The notes: generated by a model from the sequence alone, not told the origin. A stretch of 64,000 nucleotides of DNA from Pseudoduganella lurida (GCF_007830455.1 NZ_VLLB01000009.1:62001-126000), one strand, 5' to 3'; counted from the first letter of the stretch, positions 7,979 to 17,013 are shown. Made by a program: numbers and translations.

Positions 7979-8638
7979 ATGCGCCTGTTGCTGGTGGAAG
8001 ATGATGTAATGATCGGCGAAGTGGTGCTCGATCTGCTGCGGGCCGAGCACTACGCGGTCGACTGGGTGAAGGACGGCGACATGGCCGACACCGCACTGCA
8101 GACGCAAACCTACGACCTGGTGCTGCTCGACCTGGGCCTGCCGCGCAAGGACGGCCTGGAAGTGCTGCGCTCGATGCGGCTGCGCAAGGAGCTCACGCCG
8201 GTGCTGGTGGCCACGGCGCGCGACGCCGTCGAGCAGCGCATCGCCGGCCTCGATGCGGGCGCGGACGACTACGTGCTCAAGCCCTACGACCTGGACGAGC
8301 TGCTGGCCCGCATCCGCGCGCTGCTGCGCCGTTCCGCGGGCCGGGCCGAACCCGTGTTCGAGCACAAGGGCGTGTCGATCAACCCGCAAACCCGCGAAGT
8401 GATCGCCAATGGCGTGCAGGTGAACCTGTCGGCCCGCGAATGGGCCGTGCTGGAAGCGCTGATCGCGCGGCCCGGCATCGTGCTGTCGCGTGCCCAGCTG
8501 GAGGAAAAGCTGTACAGCTGGAAGGATGAAGTCAACAGCAATGCCGTGGAGGTGTACATCCACGGCCTGCGCAAGAAGCTGGGCGCGGAACTGATCCAGA
8601 ACGTGCGGGGCCTGGGCTACATGGTGCCGAAGGCATGA
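7979..8638 (+). CDS. OmpR/QseB-type response regulator
   Basis: 219 residues. The receiver domain has the acidic pair at residues 8-9 (VEDD), the phospho-acceptor Asp51 (VLLDLGLP) and Lys near residue 101 (YVLKPYD). A winged-helix DNA-binding domain ends in VEVYIHGLRKKLG...VRGLGYMV, typical of OmpR/PhoB-type regulators of the QseB/PmrA branch. The stop codon overlaps the kinase start (ATGA), so the two are translationally coupled. Confidence 0.93.
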   Translation: MRLLLVEDDVMIGEVVLDLLRAEHYAVDWVKDGDMADTALQTQTYDLVLLDLGLPRKDGLEVLRSMRLRKELTPVLVATARDAVEQRIAGLDAGADDYVLKPYDLDELLARIRALLRRSAGRAEPVFEHKGVSINPQTREVIANGVQVNLSAREWAVLEALIARPGIVLSRAQLEEKLYSWKDEVNSNAVEVYIHGLRKKLGAELIQNVRGLGYMVPKA

Positions 8639-10038
8639 AACTCGGCATGAAGATGCCCGCGGTCGGCAGCATGAAGGTCAACGTGTCGCACTCCCTGCGG
8701 GGACGGCTTTTGTGGTTCCTGCTGGCCGCGATCACGATGGCGGCGCTGGCGCAGGCGATGATCGCCTACCGCAGCGCGCTGCACGACGCCGACCAGATCT
8801 TCGACTACCACATGCAGCAGATGGCGCTGGCGCTGCGCTCCGGCGCGCCGCTGGCCAACGCCGCCAACAGCCCCAGCGCCGATCCCGGCAACGACGAGAT
8901 GGTGGTGCAGGTGTGGACGCCGGATGGCATCCAGGTGTTCCGCTCCATCTCGCGCGCCGAACTGCCGCAGCGCGCCGTGCTGGGCTTTTCGAACGTGAAG
9001 GCGAAGGGCACCACCTACCGCGTGTTCTCCGTCCAGACCAGCAACCAGACCGTGCAGATCGCCCAGGACATGGCGGTGCGCAAGCGCATGGCCGGCGCGC
9101 TGGCGCTGCGCACCGTGGGCCCGATCGCGCTGATGGCGCCGATGCTGATGCTGGTGGTGTGGTGGGTCGTCAGCGGTTCGCTGGCACCGGTGGCGCGGGT
9201 GCGCCGCCAGGTGGCGTCGCGCCAGGCCGACGACCTGTCGCCCGTCTCCGAAGCGGACCTGCCCGACGAAGTGAAGCCGCTGGTGCACGAGCTGAACCTG
9301 CTGTTCGGCCGCGTGCGCACGGCGTTCGACGCGCAGCAGCATTTCGTTGCCGATGCGGCCCACGAACTGCGCTCGCCGCTGGCCGCGCTGAAGCTGCAGG
9401 TACTGAGCCTGGAACGCGCCGACGATGCGGCGGCGCGCAGCGTGGCCGTCGGCCGCCTGACGGCGGGCATCGAGCGGGCCACGCGCCTCGTCGAACAGCT
9501 GCTGGTGCTGGCGCGGCAGGAAGCGGCCGAGCAGAAGCTCGATCCCGTCAACCTGACGGACCTGGTCAAGCGCACGCTGGGCGACATGGTGGGCGCGGCG
9601 CAGGCCCGCACGATCGACCTGGGCCTGCACCATGCGGACGAAGCGAGCGTGAAGGGCCAGGCCGATGCGCTGCTCGTCATGCTGCGCAACCTGGTCGACA
9701 ACGCCATCAAGTACACGCCGGCCGGCGGCACCATCGATGTCTCGGTGCGCGCCACCGACACGGGCACCGTGCTGGCGGTGGAAGACAGCGGCCCGGGCAT
9801 CTCGCCGGAAGAACGCGAGCGCGTGTTCAGCCGCTTCTACCGCGTGCCCGGCAGCACCGCCACGGGCAGCGGCCTGGGGCTGGCCATCATCAAGGCGATT
9901 GCGGAGCGCCATGGCGCCGTGCTGACGCTGGACGCCTCCGAACGGCTGGGCGGCCTGCTGGTGCAGGTGACGTTCCCGGCAGCGGAAGCGCCCAAACACG
10001 GCATCAAGACACCGTCGCTGGCCAAACTCTCCGCCTGA
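8635..10038 (+). CDS. sensor histidine kinase, QseC-like
   Basis: 467 residues. A transmembrane helix at about 25-45, a periplasmic sensor of about 110 residues (HDADQIFDYHMQQ...), a second helix at about 160-182, HAMP-like linker, then the HisKA domain with phospho-acceptor His243 (DAAHELRSPL). The ATPase domain follows with N box (NLVDNAIKYT), G1 (EDSGPGI) and G2 (GSGLGLAI). It partners with the regulator upstream. Met1 overlaps the regulator stop; in-frame Met at residue 5 or 7 is also possible. The signal sensed is unknown. Confidence 0.92.
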   Translation: MKLGMKMPAVGSMKVNVSHSLRGRLLWFLLAAITMAALAQAMIAYRSALHDADQIFDYHMQQMALALRSGAPLANAANSPSADPGNDEMVVQVWTPDGIQVFRSISRAELPQRAVLGFSNVKAKGTTYRVFSVQTSNQTVQIAQDMAVRKRMAGALALRTVGPIALMAPMLMLVVWWVVSGSLAPVARVRRQVASRQADDLSPVSEADLPDEVKPLVHELNLLFGRVRTAFDAQQHFVADAAHELRSPLAALKLQVLSLERADDAAARSVAVGRLTAGIERATRLVEQLLVLARQEAAEQKLDPVNLTDLVKRTLGDMVGAAQARTIDLGLHHADEASVKGQADALLVMLRNLVDNAIKYTPAGGTIDVSVRATDTGTVLAVEDSGPGISPEERERVFSRFYRVPGSTATGSGLGLAIIKAIAERHGAVLTLDASERLGGLLVQVTFPAAEAPKHGIKTPSLAKLSA

Positions 10039-10106
10039 CCTGCTGATCTGCCGCTGCCCCGGTGCTGGGCTAGAATGGCTGTCTCATTTCAGTCAACGGG
10101 CAGCGC

Positions 10107-11261
10107 ATGAAGAAAATCGGATTCTCGGGCACGCTGGACCCGATCACCAACGGCCATATGTGGGTGATCGGCGAGGCGCGTTCGATCGCGGACGAGGTGA
10201 TCGTCTTCCTGTCGCAGAACGCCAGCAAGGAGCCCCGTTTCTCGGCCGAGGAACGGCGCGCCATCGTGCTGGAGAGCTGCGCGGAGCGGCACTGGGACAA
10301 TGTGCAGGTGGTGATCGTGAAGAGCGACTACACGGCCCGCGTGGCGCGCCGGCATGGCGTCGACTACCTGATCCGCGGCATCCGCACCACGGCCGATTTC
10401 GATTACGAGAACCTGATCCAGCAGACCAATGTGGAAGTGATCGGCGGCGCCAAGACGCTGTTCGTGATGCCGCCGCGCGACCTCGGGTCGGTCAGCTCCA
10501 GCTTCGTCAAGGCGCTGGAAGGCCCGGTGGGCTGGAACTGGACGACCAAGAAATTCGTGCCCGGGCCGGCCTACCGCGCTTGGATCCTGCGCTGGCTGCA
10601 CCAGGAATGGCAGTCGCTGTTCGGCACGACGCAGACCGGCAATGCCACGCGGCCGAATACTTCCGAGTGGTTTGCCCGCCTGACGGGCGCGCAGAGCTAT
10701 GGCGGCGCCACGCGCCACTACCACAACCTCGATCACCTGGTGCACGGCCTGACGGAGATCCGCGCCTGGGCCGCCAATACCCACCAGAGCCCGCGCGATG
10801 CGGACCTGGTGCGGGCCGCCTTCTGGTTCCATGACGCGCAGTACGAACACGATGCCACGGCGACCGTCTCGAACGAGGAGGCCAGCGCGCAGCTGTGGCT
10901 GTCCAGCGGCCTGGAACCGGATGCGGCTCGCGCGCAGGAAGTGGCCACGCTCATCCGCGTGACGGACCACCTGCAGGGCAGCACGCTGGCGCACCGGCTG
11001 AAGGAAAGCATGCTGGGCGTGGACCTGGCGATCCTGGGCCAGGACGAGGAAGTGTACGGCCACTACGCACGCGGCATCCGCGCCGAATACGCCCACGTGC
11101 CGGACGAACCCTATCGCCAGCACCGCACCCGCGTACTGGAGCACCTGCGCGGCAAGGCTGCCGCCGGCACGCTGTTCACGGAGCCCTGGTTCGCCGAGCA
11201 GTACAGCGAGGCCGCGGTCGTCAACATGACGCGGGAGCTGGCGCTGCTGGGATCGGAATGA
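10107..11261 (+). CDS. CoaD-like nucleotidyltransferase fused to an HD-type phosphohydrolase
   Basis: 384 residues in two parts. Residues 1-165 look like phosphopantetheine adenylyltransferase: TLDPITNGH holds the T/HxGH motif, YLIRGIRTTADFDYE is the substrate/ATP loop, and GSVSSSFVK matches the SSS-K motif near the C terminus. Residues about 185-384 match the predicted metal-dependent HD phosphohydrolases: YHNLDH, AAFWFHDAQYEHD, later VTDH. Canonical CoaD is about 160 residues, so this is a genuine in-frame fusion with no frameshift. The catalytic motifs of both halves look intact. The function of the joined protein is unknown; it may or may not be the cell's CoA-pathway enzyme. Confidence 0.85.
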   Translation: MKKIGFSGTLDPITNGHMWVIGEARSIADEVIVFLSQNASKEPRFSAEERRAIVLESCAERHWDNVQVVIVKSDYTARVARRHGVDYLIRGIRTTADFDYENLIQQTNVEVIGGAKTLFVMPPRDLGSVSSSFVKALEGPVGWNWTTKKFVPGPAYRAWILRWLHQEWQSLFGTTQTGNATRPNTSEWFARLTGAQSYGGATRHYHNLDHLVHGLTEIRAWAANTHQSPRDADLVRAAFWFHDAQYEHDATATVSNEEASAQLWLSSGLEPDAARAQEVATLIRVTDHLQGSTLAHRLKESMLGVDLAILGQDEEVYGHYARGIRAEYAHVPDEPYRQHRTRVLEHLRGKAAAGTLFTEPWFAEQYSEAAVVNMTRELALLGSE

Positions 11262-11271
11262 AACCCGCCCT

Positions 11272-12135
11272 CTAGAAGCGGTTCCAGTTGTTGCGGCGGT
11301 GTTCGGTGGCTTCCTTCATCAGGTGGCTGGCGCGCTGCGGGTCGGCCACCGTCAGCGCCAGTTCATGCAGGGCCGGCGGGTATTCCCGTTCGGCCGATTC
11401 TTCCAGCAGCATGCGGGAGCGTTCGATGTCGCGCACCACGCCATCCCCTTCGCGGTAGGCATACGACAGCAGGAACATCGCATGCGCGTTGCCCAGTTCG
11501 CTGGCCAGCTGCAGCCAGCGCGCCGCAGTGGCCGCATCGCGCCGCACGCCGTCGCCGTTCTTCGCCATCAGCCCCAGCATCAGCGCCGCCTTCGCCTGGC
11601 CGCCCTCGGCCGCGCGCTGGTACCACGGCCATGCCGAGGCCGGCCCGGCACCACCACCACCAGCACCAGCACCAGCACCGGCACCGGCACCAGCACCAGC
11701 ACCAGCACCGGCACCAGCACCGGCACCAGCACCAGCACCGGCACCGGCACCGGTGCCGGTATCCGTACCTGCAGCGCTGCTGGCCGCCGTGCGATACAGC
11801 TCGCCGAGGTGATAGGCGGCTTGCGCATCGCCTGCCAGCGCGGCCTGGCGCAGCAGGGTCATTGCGTCGTCCCGCCGTTCTGGACGGGCGCGGTACAGGA
11901 TGCCCAGCTCGCGCCGCGCCACCACGCTGCCGCCATCGGCCAGCGTGCGCAGCTGGCGTTCGGCGGCCATGTCACCGCGCTGGGCGGCCGCCATGCCCAG
12001 CGTTTCGATGCGTGCCGCGTCCGGTGGCGGCTCGTTGCCGCAGCCGGCAAGGGCCACGGCCACCGTCAGCGTTGCCAGCAGGCGGGCTGCCATCATTTCC
12101 ACCGTCAGCATTGCCAGCAAACGGACTGCCATCAT
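11272..12135 (-). CDS. Sel1-repeat lipoprotein with Gly-Ala tract
   Basis: 287 residues. The signal peptide has a lipobox ending LAGC (Cys32), then Sel1-like repeats (AQRGDMAAERQLRTLADGG, AYHLGELY, AALMLGLMAKNGDGV, AMFLLSYAYREGDGV) interrupted around residues 125-165 by a pure Gly-Ala tract. Sel1 proteins are solenoid scaffolds for protein-protein contacts. The ATG overlaps the nucleotidase stop (ATGA). The first 26 residues are a 13-residue duplication (MMAVRLLAMLTVE / MMAARLLATLTVA), so the ancestral start may be the second MM at 12096. It ends 10 bp from the convergent CoaD-HD gene. Confidence 0.82.
   Translation of the reverse strand: MMAVRLLAMLTVEMMAARLLATLTVAVALAGCGNEPPPDAARIETLGMAAAQRGDMAAERQLRTLADGGSVVARRELGILYRARPERRDDAMTLLRQAALAGDAQAAYHLGELYRTAASSAAGTDTGTGAGAGAGAGAGAGAGAGAGAGAGAGAGAGAGGGGAGPASAWPWYQRAAEGGQAKAALMLGLMAKNGDGVRRDAATAARWLQLASELGNAHAMFLLSYAYREGDGVVRDIERSRMLLEESAEREYPPALHELALTVADPQRASHLMKEATEHRRNNWNRF
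11648..11760. repeat. Gly-Ala coding 6-bp repeat tract
   Basis: About 18 units of GCACCA/GCACCG (plus-strand reading) inside the Sel1 lipoprotein gene. The period is six bases, so length changes stay in frame and only alter the Gly-Ala linker. Confidence 0.9.
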
Positions 12136-12138
12136 TTC
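12061..12138. repeat. 39-bp tandem duplication across a gene junction
   Basis: Units 12061-12099 and 12100-12138 match at about 35 of 39 positions. The copy includes the last codons and stop of the nucleotidase and the start and hydrophobic core of the lipoprotein signal peptide. It adds 13 in-frame residues to the lipoprotein. Confidence 0.9.
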
Positions 12139-14258
12139 GACAGGTCGATGGCGTACTTGGCAAAGCCGCTGGCATCCAGGCCGCCTTCGCCGCTGACCAC
12201 GTTCACGCCATTGGCGCGCGCGATCGCCAGGTGGCCCGGCGCGGAGCGCAGGATCACCGGGCCGGCCGTCTTCACCTTGGCGAACGACCAGCTGCGCGCA
12301 TTGCCATTGGCCGCCAGCGTGACCTTGCCACCGCCGGACGTGCCCAGCTTCTGCAGGTAGTTCGACACGACGGCCTGGTTGGCATCGGGTGACTTGATGA
12401 TGGTCTTGCTGCCATCGATGCCCGGCACGTTGCCGCCGCCGCCCGCGCGGTAGTCGTTGGTGGCGACGATGAAGTCGTCGCCATCGGCCACGGCCTTGCC
12501 CAGGTAAGTGAGGTTGGCGATGCGGCTGCCGGCCGGCTTCGTCACGTCGATCTGGTACGTCAGCGCGTTGTTCTCGGCATAGAACACGTCGTAGTTGTAG
12601 ATCGTGCCGTAGCTCGGCACCAGGTCCTGTTCTGTCGTCTTCGCCGGATCGATCTGGCCGAACTGGCTGGCGGAAGCTTCCAGCCATTTCTTCAGGTCCG
12701 CTCCCTTGATCTTCACGGCCTGCAGGTTGTTGTTGCTGTACAGGTAGATGTCGCCCGGATTGCGGATCTGCAGGCCCACCGGCGCGGCCGGCGTCGCGCC
12801 CGGTGCCACGTCCGTGAAGTCGGAAGGACCGTTGCGGCCGGCCTTGAACGGCGCGCTGCACGAGATCACCGGAATGGTTTTATAACTGGCCAGCGTGGCA
12901 TCGGTGGACGTGGCGATGAAGTTCTTCACGTAGTCGATCTGCGCCTGGTTCACCAGCTGGATCGCCGTCACGTCGCCCACCAGCGAGAAGTACGAGGACA
13001 TCTCGAAATCGGTGGTCACGCCGAGCGGCTGCTTGGCATAGGCGATGGTGGCCGCGTGCTCGGTGGCGATCAGCGTGGCGATGGACGCATCGGCCGCCAC
13101 ATTGGTCACGCCGTCCTTGTACTTGAAGCCGCGCGATTCCACCGTGGTCTTGCCCGGCTGCGCGACCCACTTGCCACCCTGGTACACCATCGTCATTTTG
13201 ATGATGCCCAGGCGCCGGCCCCAGCTCTGCGCCATCACGGTCGGCACGCCGTTCACGAAGCCGTTGACGGCATCGATGTTGGCGCTGGCCGGCAGCGCGG
13301 CAAACGACGGGTCGAGCGCCGCGGCACCCGTCTCTTTCCCCTTCGGGAAGATCAGGTGCGAGTGGCCGATCATCAGCGCATCGATGCCGGTGCCGGCCAG
13401 GTGGTAGCTGGGGTTTTCCATCTTCGGGCTGTACGGCGCCGTATCGAGGCCGCCGTGCGACAGCGCCACGATCACGTCGGCACCCTTGCTGCGCATCTCG
13501 GGGATGTACTGCTGCGCCGTTTCCTTCGCACCGGAGACGGCCACCTTGCCGGCCAGGTTCTTCTGGTCCCATTCCAGGATTTGCGGCGGCACGAAGCTCA
13601 TGATGCCGATATTGAGCAGCACCGAGGTCGGGCTGCCATCCGGTGCGGTGGCCGTGAAGGCGCGCGGCAGCAGCTTGTAGGGCTGGAAGATCGGCTTGCC
13701 GCTGGCGACGCCGGTGACATTGCTGAGCACCAGCGGGAAGGCCGGCGCGCCGCAGGTGCCGGCCGGCTTCGTCACGCCGGGGATATTGAAGTCCGTGTTC
13801 GTGACCTGCGACAGGAACGGCAGGCCGTAGTTGAATTCATGGTTGCCCATGCCGCCGCCATCGTACTTCAGCGCGTTCATGGCCTTGTGCACGGCCAGCG
13901 TGCCGGAGCAGGGCACCGGCGTCGTCACGGCCTGCAGGTCGCCCAGCAGCGTGCCCTGGATCACGTCGCCATCGTCGAGCAGCACATTGTTCGGGTTTTC
14001 CGCGCGGGCCGCCGCAACGAGCGTGGCGGTGCGGTCCATGCCCAGGCTGGTGTCCTCGGCCAGCGCGTAGTAGTTGTAGCCCAGGACGTTGGAGTGCAGG
14101 TCGGTCGTTTCCATCAGCGCGAACGTGACGGTGGTGCCTTCGGCGATCCTGTCGGAGGCCGGGGAAGCGGGCAGCGTCGGTGCATCATGGTCGTTGCTGC
14201 CGCAGCCCACCACGCCGGCCGCGATCAGCGCTGCCAGCATCACGTGATTCTTCTTCAT
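12132..14258 (-). CDS. periplasmic 2',3'-cyclic-nucleotide phosphodiesterase / 3'-nucleotidase-like protein
   Basis: 708 residues. A lipoprotein-type leader (ALIAAGVVGC) precedes the metallophosphoesterase domain with TTDLHSNVLGYNYY, DDGDVIQG, GNHEFNYGL and MIGHSHLIFP, the metal ligands of the CpdB/UshA group; TTDLHSN and GYNYY are specific to CpdB-like enzymes. The 5'-nucleotidase C-terminal domain contributes the nucleotide-binding part (NDYRAGGGGN). It releases phosphate from extracellular nucleotides. A GGGGAGA ribosome site precedes the ATG. A Pho box and matching -10 lie upstream, and it is translationally coupled to the Sel1 lipoprotein. Confidence 0.9.
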   Translation of the reverse strand: MKKNHVMLAALIAAGVVGCGSNDHDAPTLPASPASDRIAEGTTVTFALMETTDLHSNVLGYNYYALAEDTSLGMDRTATLVAAARAENPNNVLLDDGDVIQGTLLGDLQAVTTPVPCSGTLAVHKAMNALKYDGGGMGNHEFNYGLPFLSQVTNTDFNIPGVTKPAGTCGAPAFPLVLSNVTGVASGKPIFQPYKLLPRAFTATAPDGSPTSVLLNIGIMSFVPPQILEWDQKNLAGKVAVSGAKETAQQYIPEMRSKGADVIVALSHGGLDTAPYSPKMENPSYHLAGTGIDALMIGHSHLIFPKGKETGAAALDPSFAALPASANIDAVNGFVNGVPTVMAQSWGRRLGIIKMTMVYQGGKWVAQPGKTTVESRGFKYKDGVTNVAADASIATLIATEHAATIAYAKQPLGVTTDFEMSSYFSLVGDVTAIQLVNQAQIDYVKNFIATSTDATLASYKTIPVISCSAPFKAGRNGPSDFTDVAPGATPAAPVGLQIRNPGDIYLYSNNNLQAVKIKGADLKKWLEASASQFGQIDPAKTTEQDLVPSYGTIYNYDVFYAENNALTYQIDVTKPAGSRIANLTYLGKAVADGDDFIVATNDYRAGGGGNVPGIDGSKTIIKSPDANQAVVSNYLQKLGTSGGGKVTLAANGNARSWSFAKVKTAGPVILRSAPGHLAIARANGVNVVSGEGGLDASGFAKYAIDLSK

Positions 14259-14290
14259 TGCTTGTCTCCCCGAATGGAAAATAAAGCGCG

Positions 14291-14324
14291 ACTTTAGCCG
14301 TGGCGTATGACGCCGCGATGACAA
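14291..14324 (-). promoter_or_regulatory. Pho box and -10 of the 3'-nucleotidase gene
   Basis: Reading the minus strand: TTGTCAT, four bases, GCGTCAT (14324-14307), ten bases, then TAAAGT at 14296-14291. Two 7-bp direct repeats with a 4-bp spacer placed about 10 bp before a -10 is the standard PhoB-activated arrangement. The start codon is 33 bp further on. Confidence 0.6.
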
Positions 14325-14344
14325 AAAAATGCCCCGCACGGGGC
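14323..14344 (-). terminator. terminator of the TonB receptor gene
   Basis: Minus-strand stem GCCCC/GGGGC with a 4-nt loop followed by seven T. It lies 81 bp past the receptor stop and overlaps by two bases the Pho box of the next gene. Confidence 0.65.
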
Positions 14345-14384
14345 GAGGCATCCAGGTTCAAGGGTGGTGGCAAGCTGGTAAATC

Positions 14385-14419
14385 GGTGTCAGACACCATG
14401 AAGCCGCTGTCGGACACCA
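14385..14419. repeat. dispersed palindrome GGTGTCAGACACC with a second half-copy
   Basis: A 13-bp palindrome at 14385-14397 and a variant TGTCGGACACC at 14409-14419, just past the receptor stop. Related palindromes occur at 17014, 30431 and 48135, all intergenic. Confidence 0.6.
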
Positions 14420-14424
14420 ATGCC

Positions 14425-16812
14425 TCAGAACTTCACGTGCAGGCGGGCGAAGTACGAGGTGCCGTTCAGGCCGAACTGCACGCTGTCGTACTTGAAGCCG
14501 TTGTCCGTTTCGTCGGCGTTCTGCGCCGTCGGTTTCGCATTGAACAGGTTGTTGCCGCCCGCCGTGATCTTCACGTTCGGGTTGACCGTGTACGTGAAGG
14601 CCAGGTCGGCGGACGTCTTCGCTTCGTAGTGCAGGTTCGGCACGCCGGCTGCCGTGCCGCTGAACGTGCCCAGCGTCTGCGGGCCGAAGTGGATGATCTT
14701 GAAGTCCGTCTCGACGGGGCCCGTGATGTAGTCGAAGCCCAGCGTGACCTTGCGGCGCGGGCCGCCCTGCTCGATGAACAGGCGCTCGCGTTCGGACAGC
14801 AGCACGTCCTCGTAGCCGCTCAGCGAAGCGGGGGCGTGGATGTCTTCCACTTCCGTCTTGCTGAAGTTCGCCGCCAGGAACGTCGTCAGGCGGTTGCCCA
14901 GCAGGGTGCCACGGTGCGACGCGGTCAGGTCGATGCCGCGCGTCTTGGTGTCCACCGAGTTGACGAAGAACTGCGCCTGGCCCACGCCCAGCGTCGACAG
15001 GCGTGCCGCCAGTTCCGGGTAGTTGTCGGCATCGAAGCGGCCGGACAGCACGATGCGGTCGCGGATGCGGATCTGGTACAGGTCGGCCGTGACGGAGACG
15101 TTCTCCAGCGGCGTCCAGGTGGCGCCCAGCGTGAAGCTGGTGGACTTTTCTTCCTTCAGCGGCGGGATGCCGGCCAGGTTGGCGACGGCGCCGCCGTTCG
15201 GCGCGAGCACCACGTCGGTCGGCACGCCGCCGATGAAGTCCGTGAACGTGGACGAGAAGTAGCGCTGCTGCAGGGACGGGGCGCGGAAGCCGGTGCTGGC
15301 CGAACCGCGCAGCAGGGCAGTTGGCGTCAGGCGGTAGCTGCCGGCCAGCTTGCCGGTCCAGGTGGAGCCGAAGTCGCTGTAGTTTTCCCAGCGCACGGCG
15401 GCCTGCAGTTTCGCGGCGTCCGTCAGGTCCGCTTCCGTGTCGAGGTAGACGGCGCTGCTGTGGCGGCGCGCGTTCGTCTCGTCGCCGGGCTGGAAGCCGG
15501 GGAAGCCCTGGCTGCCCGCGTTGCCGCCTTCACCCACGCCATCGGCATCGATGTAGGAACCCGGTTCGCCGGCGAAGATCTTGTACTTCTCGACGCGGTA
15601 CTCGGCGCCGAAGGCCACGTTCAGGCCCTTGCCCACGATGCCGTTGAAGTAGCGCGAGAAGTCCAGGTTGGTGGTCCACTGCTCGAACGAGAAGCCGCCC
15701 GCATCGAAGCTGTTCGGGCTGATGCCCTTGCCGCCACCCAGCAGGTCGGCATTGGCGATCGACGCGTTCAGCGTGTTGGCGATGTCGTAGCGCAGGCGGT
15801 TGTAGCCGTAGGTCTGCGACAGGTCGGCATTCCACTCGCCCAGCTGGGCGCGGTGGCCGACGGTGGCGTAGCGGTCATCGAGTTCGCCGTTGATGAACGG
15901 GACGAAGCCGTCCGGGTACATTGCCGCCGAGTTGCGGCTCGGGATATCGTCCGAACCGATGCCGCCACGGCCGAACGCGGCCGACGACGCGTCGCGCTTC
16001 TGCAGGCCGCCCGTGAAGTACAGCCGGCCGGTGTTGTTGAACGCGCCGGTCGGGATCTCGCCGTTCACGTACAGCGTCTTGTTCTTGGTCTTGCTGTCGC
16101 CGATGATGCGGGGATTGTCCGGCTCGGAGCGGTCGGAGCGGCCCCGGTCCAGGTATTCGGCCGTGATGCCCACCACGCCGCCGCCCAGCGCGATGCCGCA
16201 GTAGGCGGACGCCAGGTAGTTCTCGCCGTCACCGGCCGAGTACTGGCCATAGCCCGCCACGGCTTCGCAGCCCAGGCTTTTCTTCAGGCCGATGTCCATC
16301 ACGCCGGCGATGGCATCGGAGCCGTACTGGGCGGCGGCGCCGTCGCGCAGCACCTGCACGTCCTTGATGGCCAGCATGGGGATTGCGTTCAGGTCGGTGC
16401 CCGTGTTGCCGCGGTTGCGCGCGCCGAACAGGTTGACCAGCGCGGTGGAATGGCGGCGCTTGCCGTTCACCAGCACCAGCGTCTGGTCCGAGCCCAGGCC
16501 GCGCAGCGCGGCGGAGTCGATCAGGTCGGCGCCATCGGCACCGGACTGGCGTGTGGAGTTGAACGAGGGCGAGATATTGGTCAGCGTCTGCGACAGGTCG
16601 AACTGGCCGCCCCGTTCGGCCGCGGCCGTCATCGGGATCACGTCGACCGGCACCACGGTGTCCGTCGCCGAGCTGGTGATGCGGCGCGAACCCACCACGC
16701 TGACCGACTGCATCGGCTCGGCCGTCGTGGCCTGGGCCAGCACGGCGGGCGAGAAGGCAAGGGCGGTCGACCCGTACAGGGCGGACAGGACGGCAAGGCG
16801 TAGCGTGGACAC
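14425..16812 (-). CDS. TonB-dependent outer-membrane receptor (substrate unknown)
   Basis: 795 residues with a GTG start. The start is chosen because GGAGA lies 7 nt upstream and it opens a normal signal peptide (LAVLSALYG...SPAVLAQA). The plug domain (about 45-170) has DLSQTLTNISPSFNST, ALRGLGSDQTLVLVNGKRRH and VLRDGAAAQYGSDAIAGV, then a 22-strand barrel ends in a terminal Phe (RLHVKF). The plug style (NGKRRH...QYGSDAIAGV) is common in receptors of unknown or oligopeptide/carbohydrate substrate. No Fur box is visible. A 7-bp inverted repeat CCGATAA/TTATCGG sits at the ribosome site (16823-16850). Confidence 0.9.
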   Translation of the reverse strand: MSTLRLAVLSALYGSTALAFSPAVLAQATTAEPMQSVSVVGSRRITSSATDTVVPVDVIPMTAAAERGGQFDLSQTLTNISPSFNSTRQSGADGADLIDSAALRGLGSDQTLVLVNGKRRHSTALVNLFGARNRGNTGTDLNAIPMLAIKDVQVLRDGAAAQYGSDAIAGVMDIGLKKSLGCEAVAGYGQYSAGDGENYLASAYCGIALGGGVVGITAEYLDRGRSDRSEPDNPRIIGDSKTKNKTLYVNGEIPTGAFNNTGRLYFTGGLQKRDASSAAFGRGGIGSDDIPSRNSAAMYPDGFVPFINGELDDRYATVGHRAQLGEWNADLSQTYGYNRLRYDIANTLNASIANADLLGGGKGISPNSFDAGGFSFEQWTTNLDFSRYFNGIVGKGLNVAFGAEYRVEKYKIFAGEPGSYIDADGVGEGGNAGSQGFPGFQPGDETNARRHSSAVYLDTEADLTDAAKLQAAVRWENYSDFGSTWTGKLAGSYRLTPTALLRGSASTGFRAPSLQQRYFSSTFTDFIGGVPTDVVLAPNGGAVANLAGIPPLKEEKSTSFTLGATWTPLENVSVTADLYQIRIRDRIVLSGRFDADNYPELAARLSTLGVGQAQFFVNSVDTKTRGIDLTASHRGTLLGNRLTTFLAANFSKTEVEDIHAPASLSGYEDVLLSERERLFIEQGGPRRKVTLGFDYITGPVETDFKIIHFGPQTLGTFSGTAAGVPNLHYEAKTSADLAFTYTVNPNVKITAGGNNLFNAKPTAQNADETDNGFKYDSVQFGLNGTSYFARLHVKF

Positions 16813-17013
16813 GGCATTCTCCGATAAGCAAAACGGCGATTTTATCGGCACGACCGTGCTTGCACTAAGGGCAATTTTGAGGTTGTCACAAATTTGCACT
16901 GCCATTGTAAAAATTGTTTATTTGCTTTCACAGTGCTGGCAAATCTGCTAAGCGACCAATCTTTATTCAACTGGATGGTTGAGCTGCCGAACAATATCGC
17001 CTTTGATAATGCA

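Noticed and set aside
6377-8563. 728-codon frame antisense to the Do protease and response regulator
   Set aside because: Spans two well-supported genes on the other strand and shows no family signature.
10089-11144. 351-codon frame antisense to the CoaD-HD fusion
   Set aside because: Fully inside a gene with two recognisable domains on the other strand.
14329-16803. 824-codon open frame on the plus strand, antisense to the TonB receptor
   Set aside because: It mirrors the receptor gene on the other strand in GC-rich DNA, encodes Arg/Val/Gln-rich sequence with no domain, and has no ribosome site.
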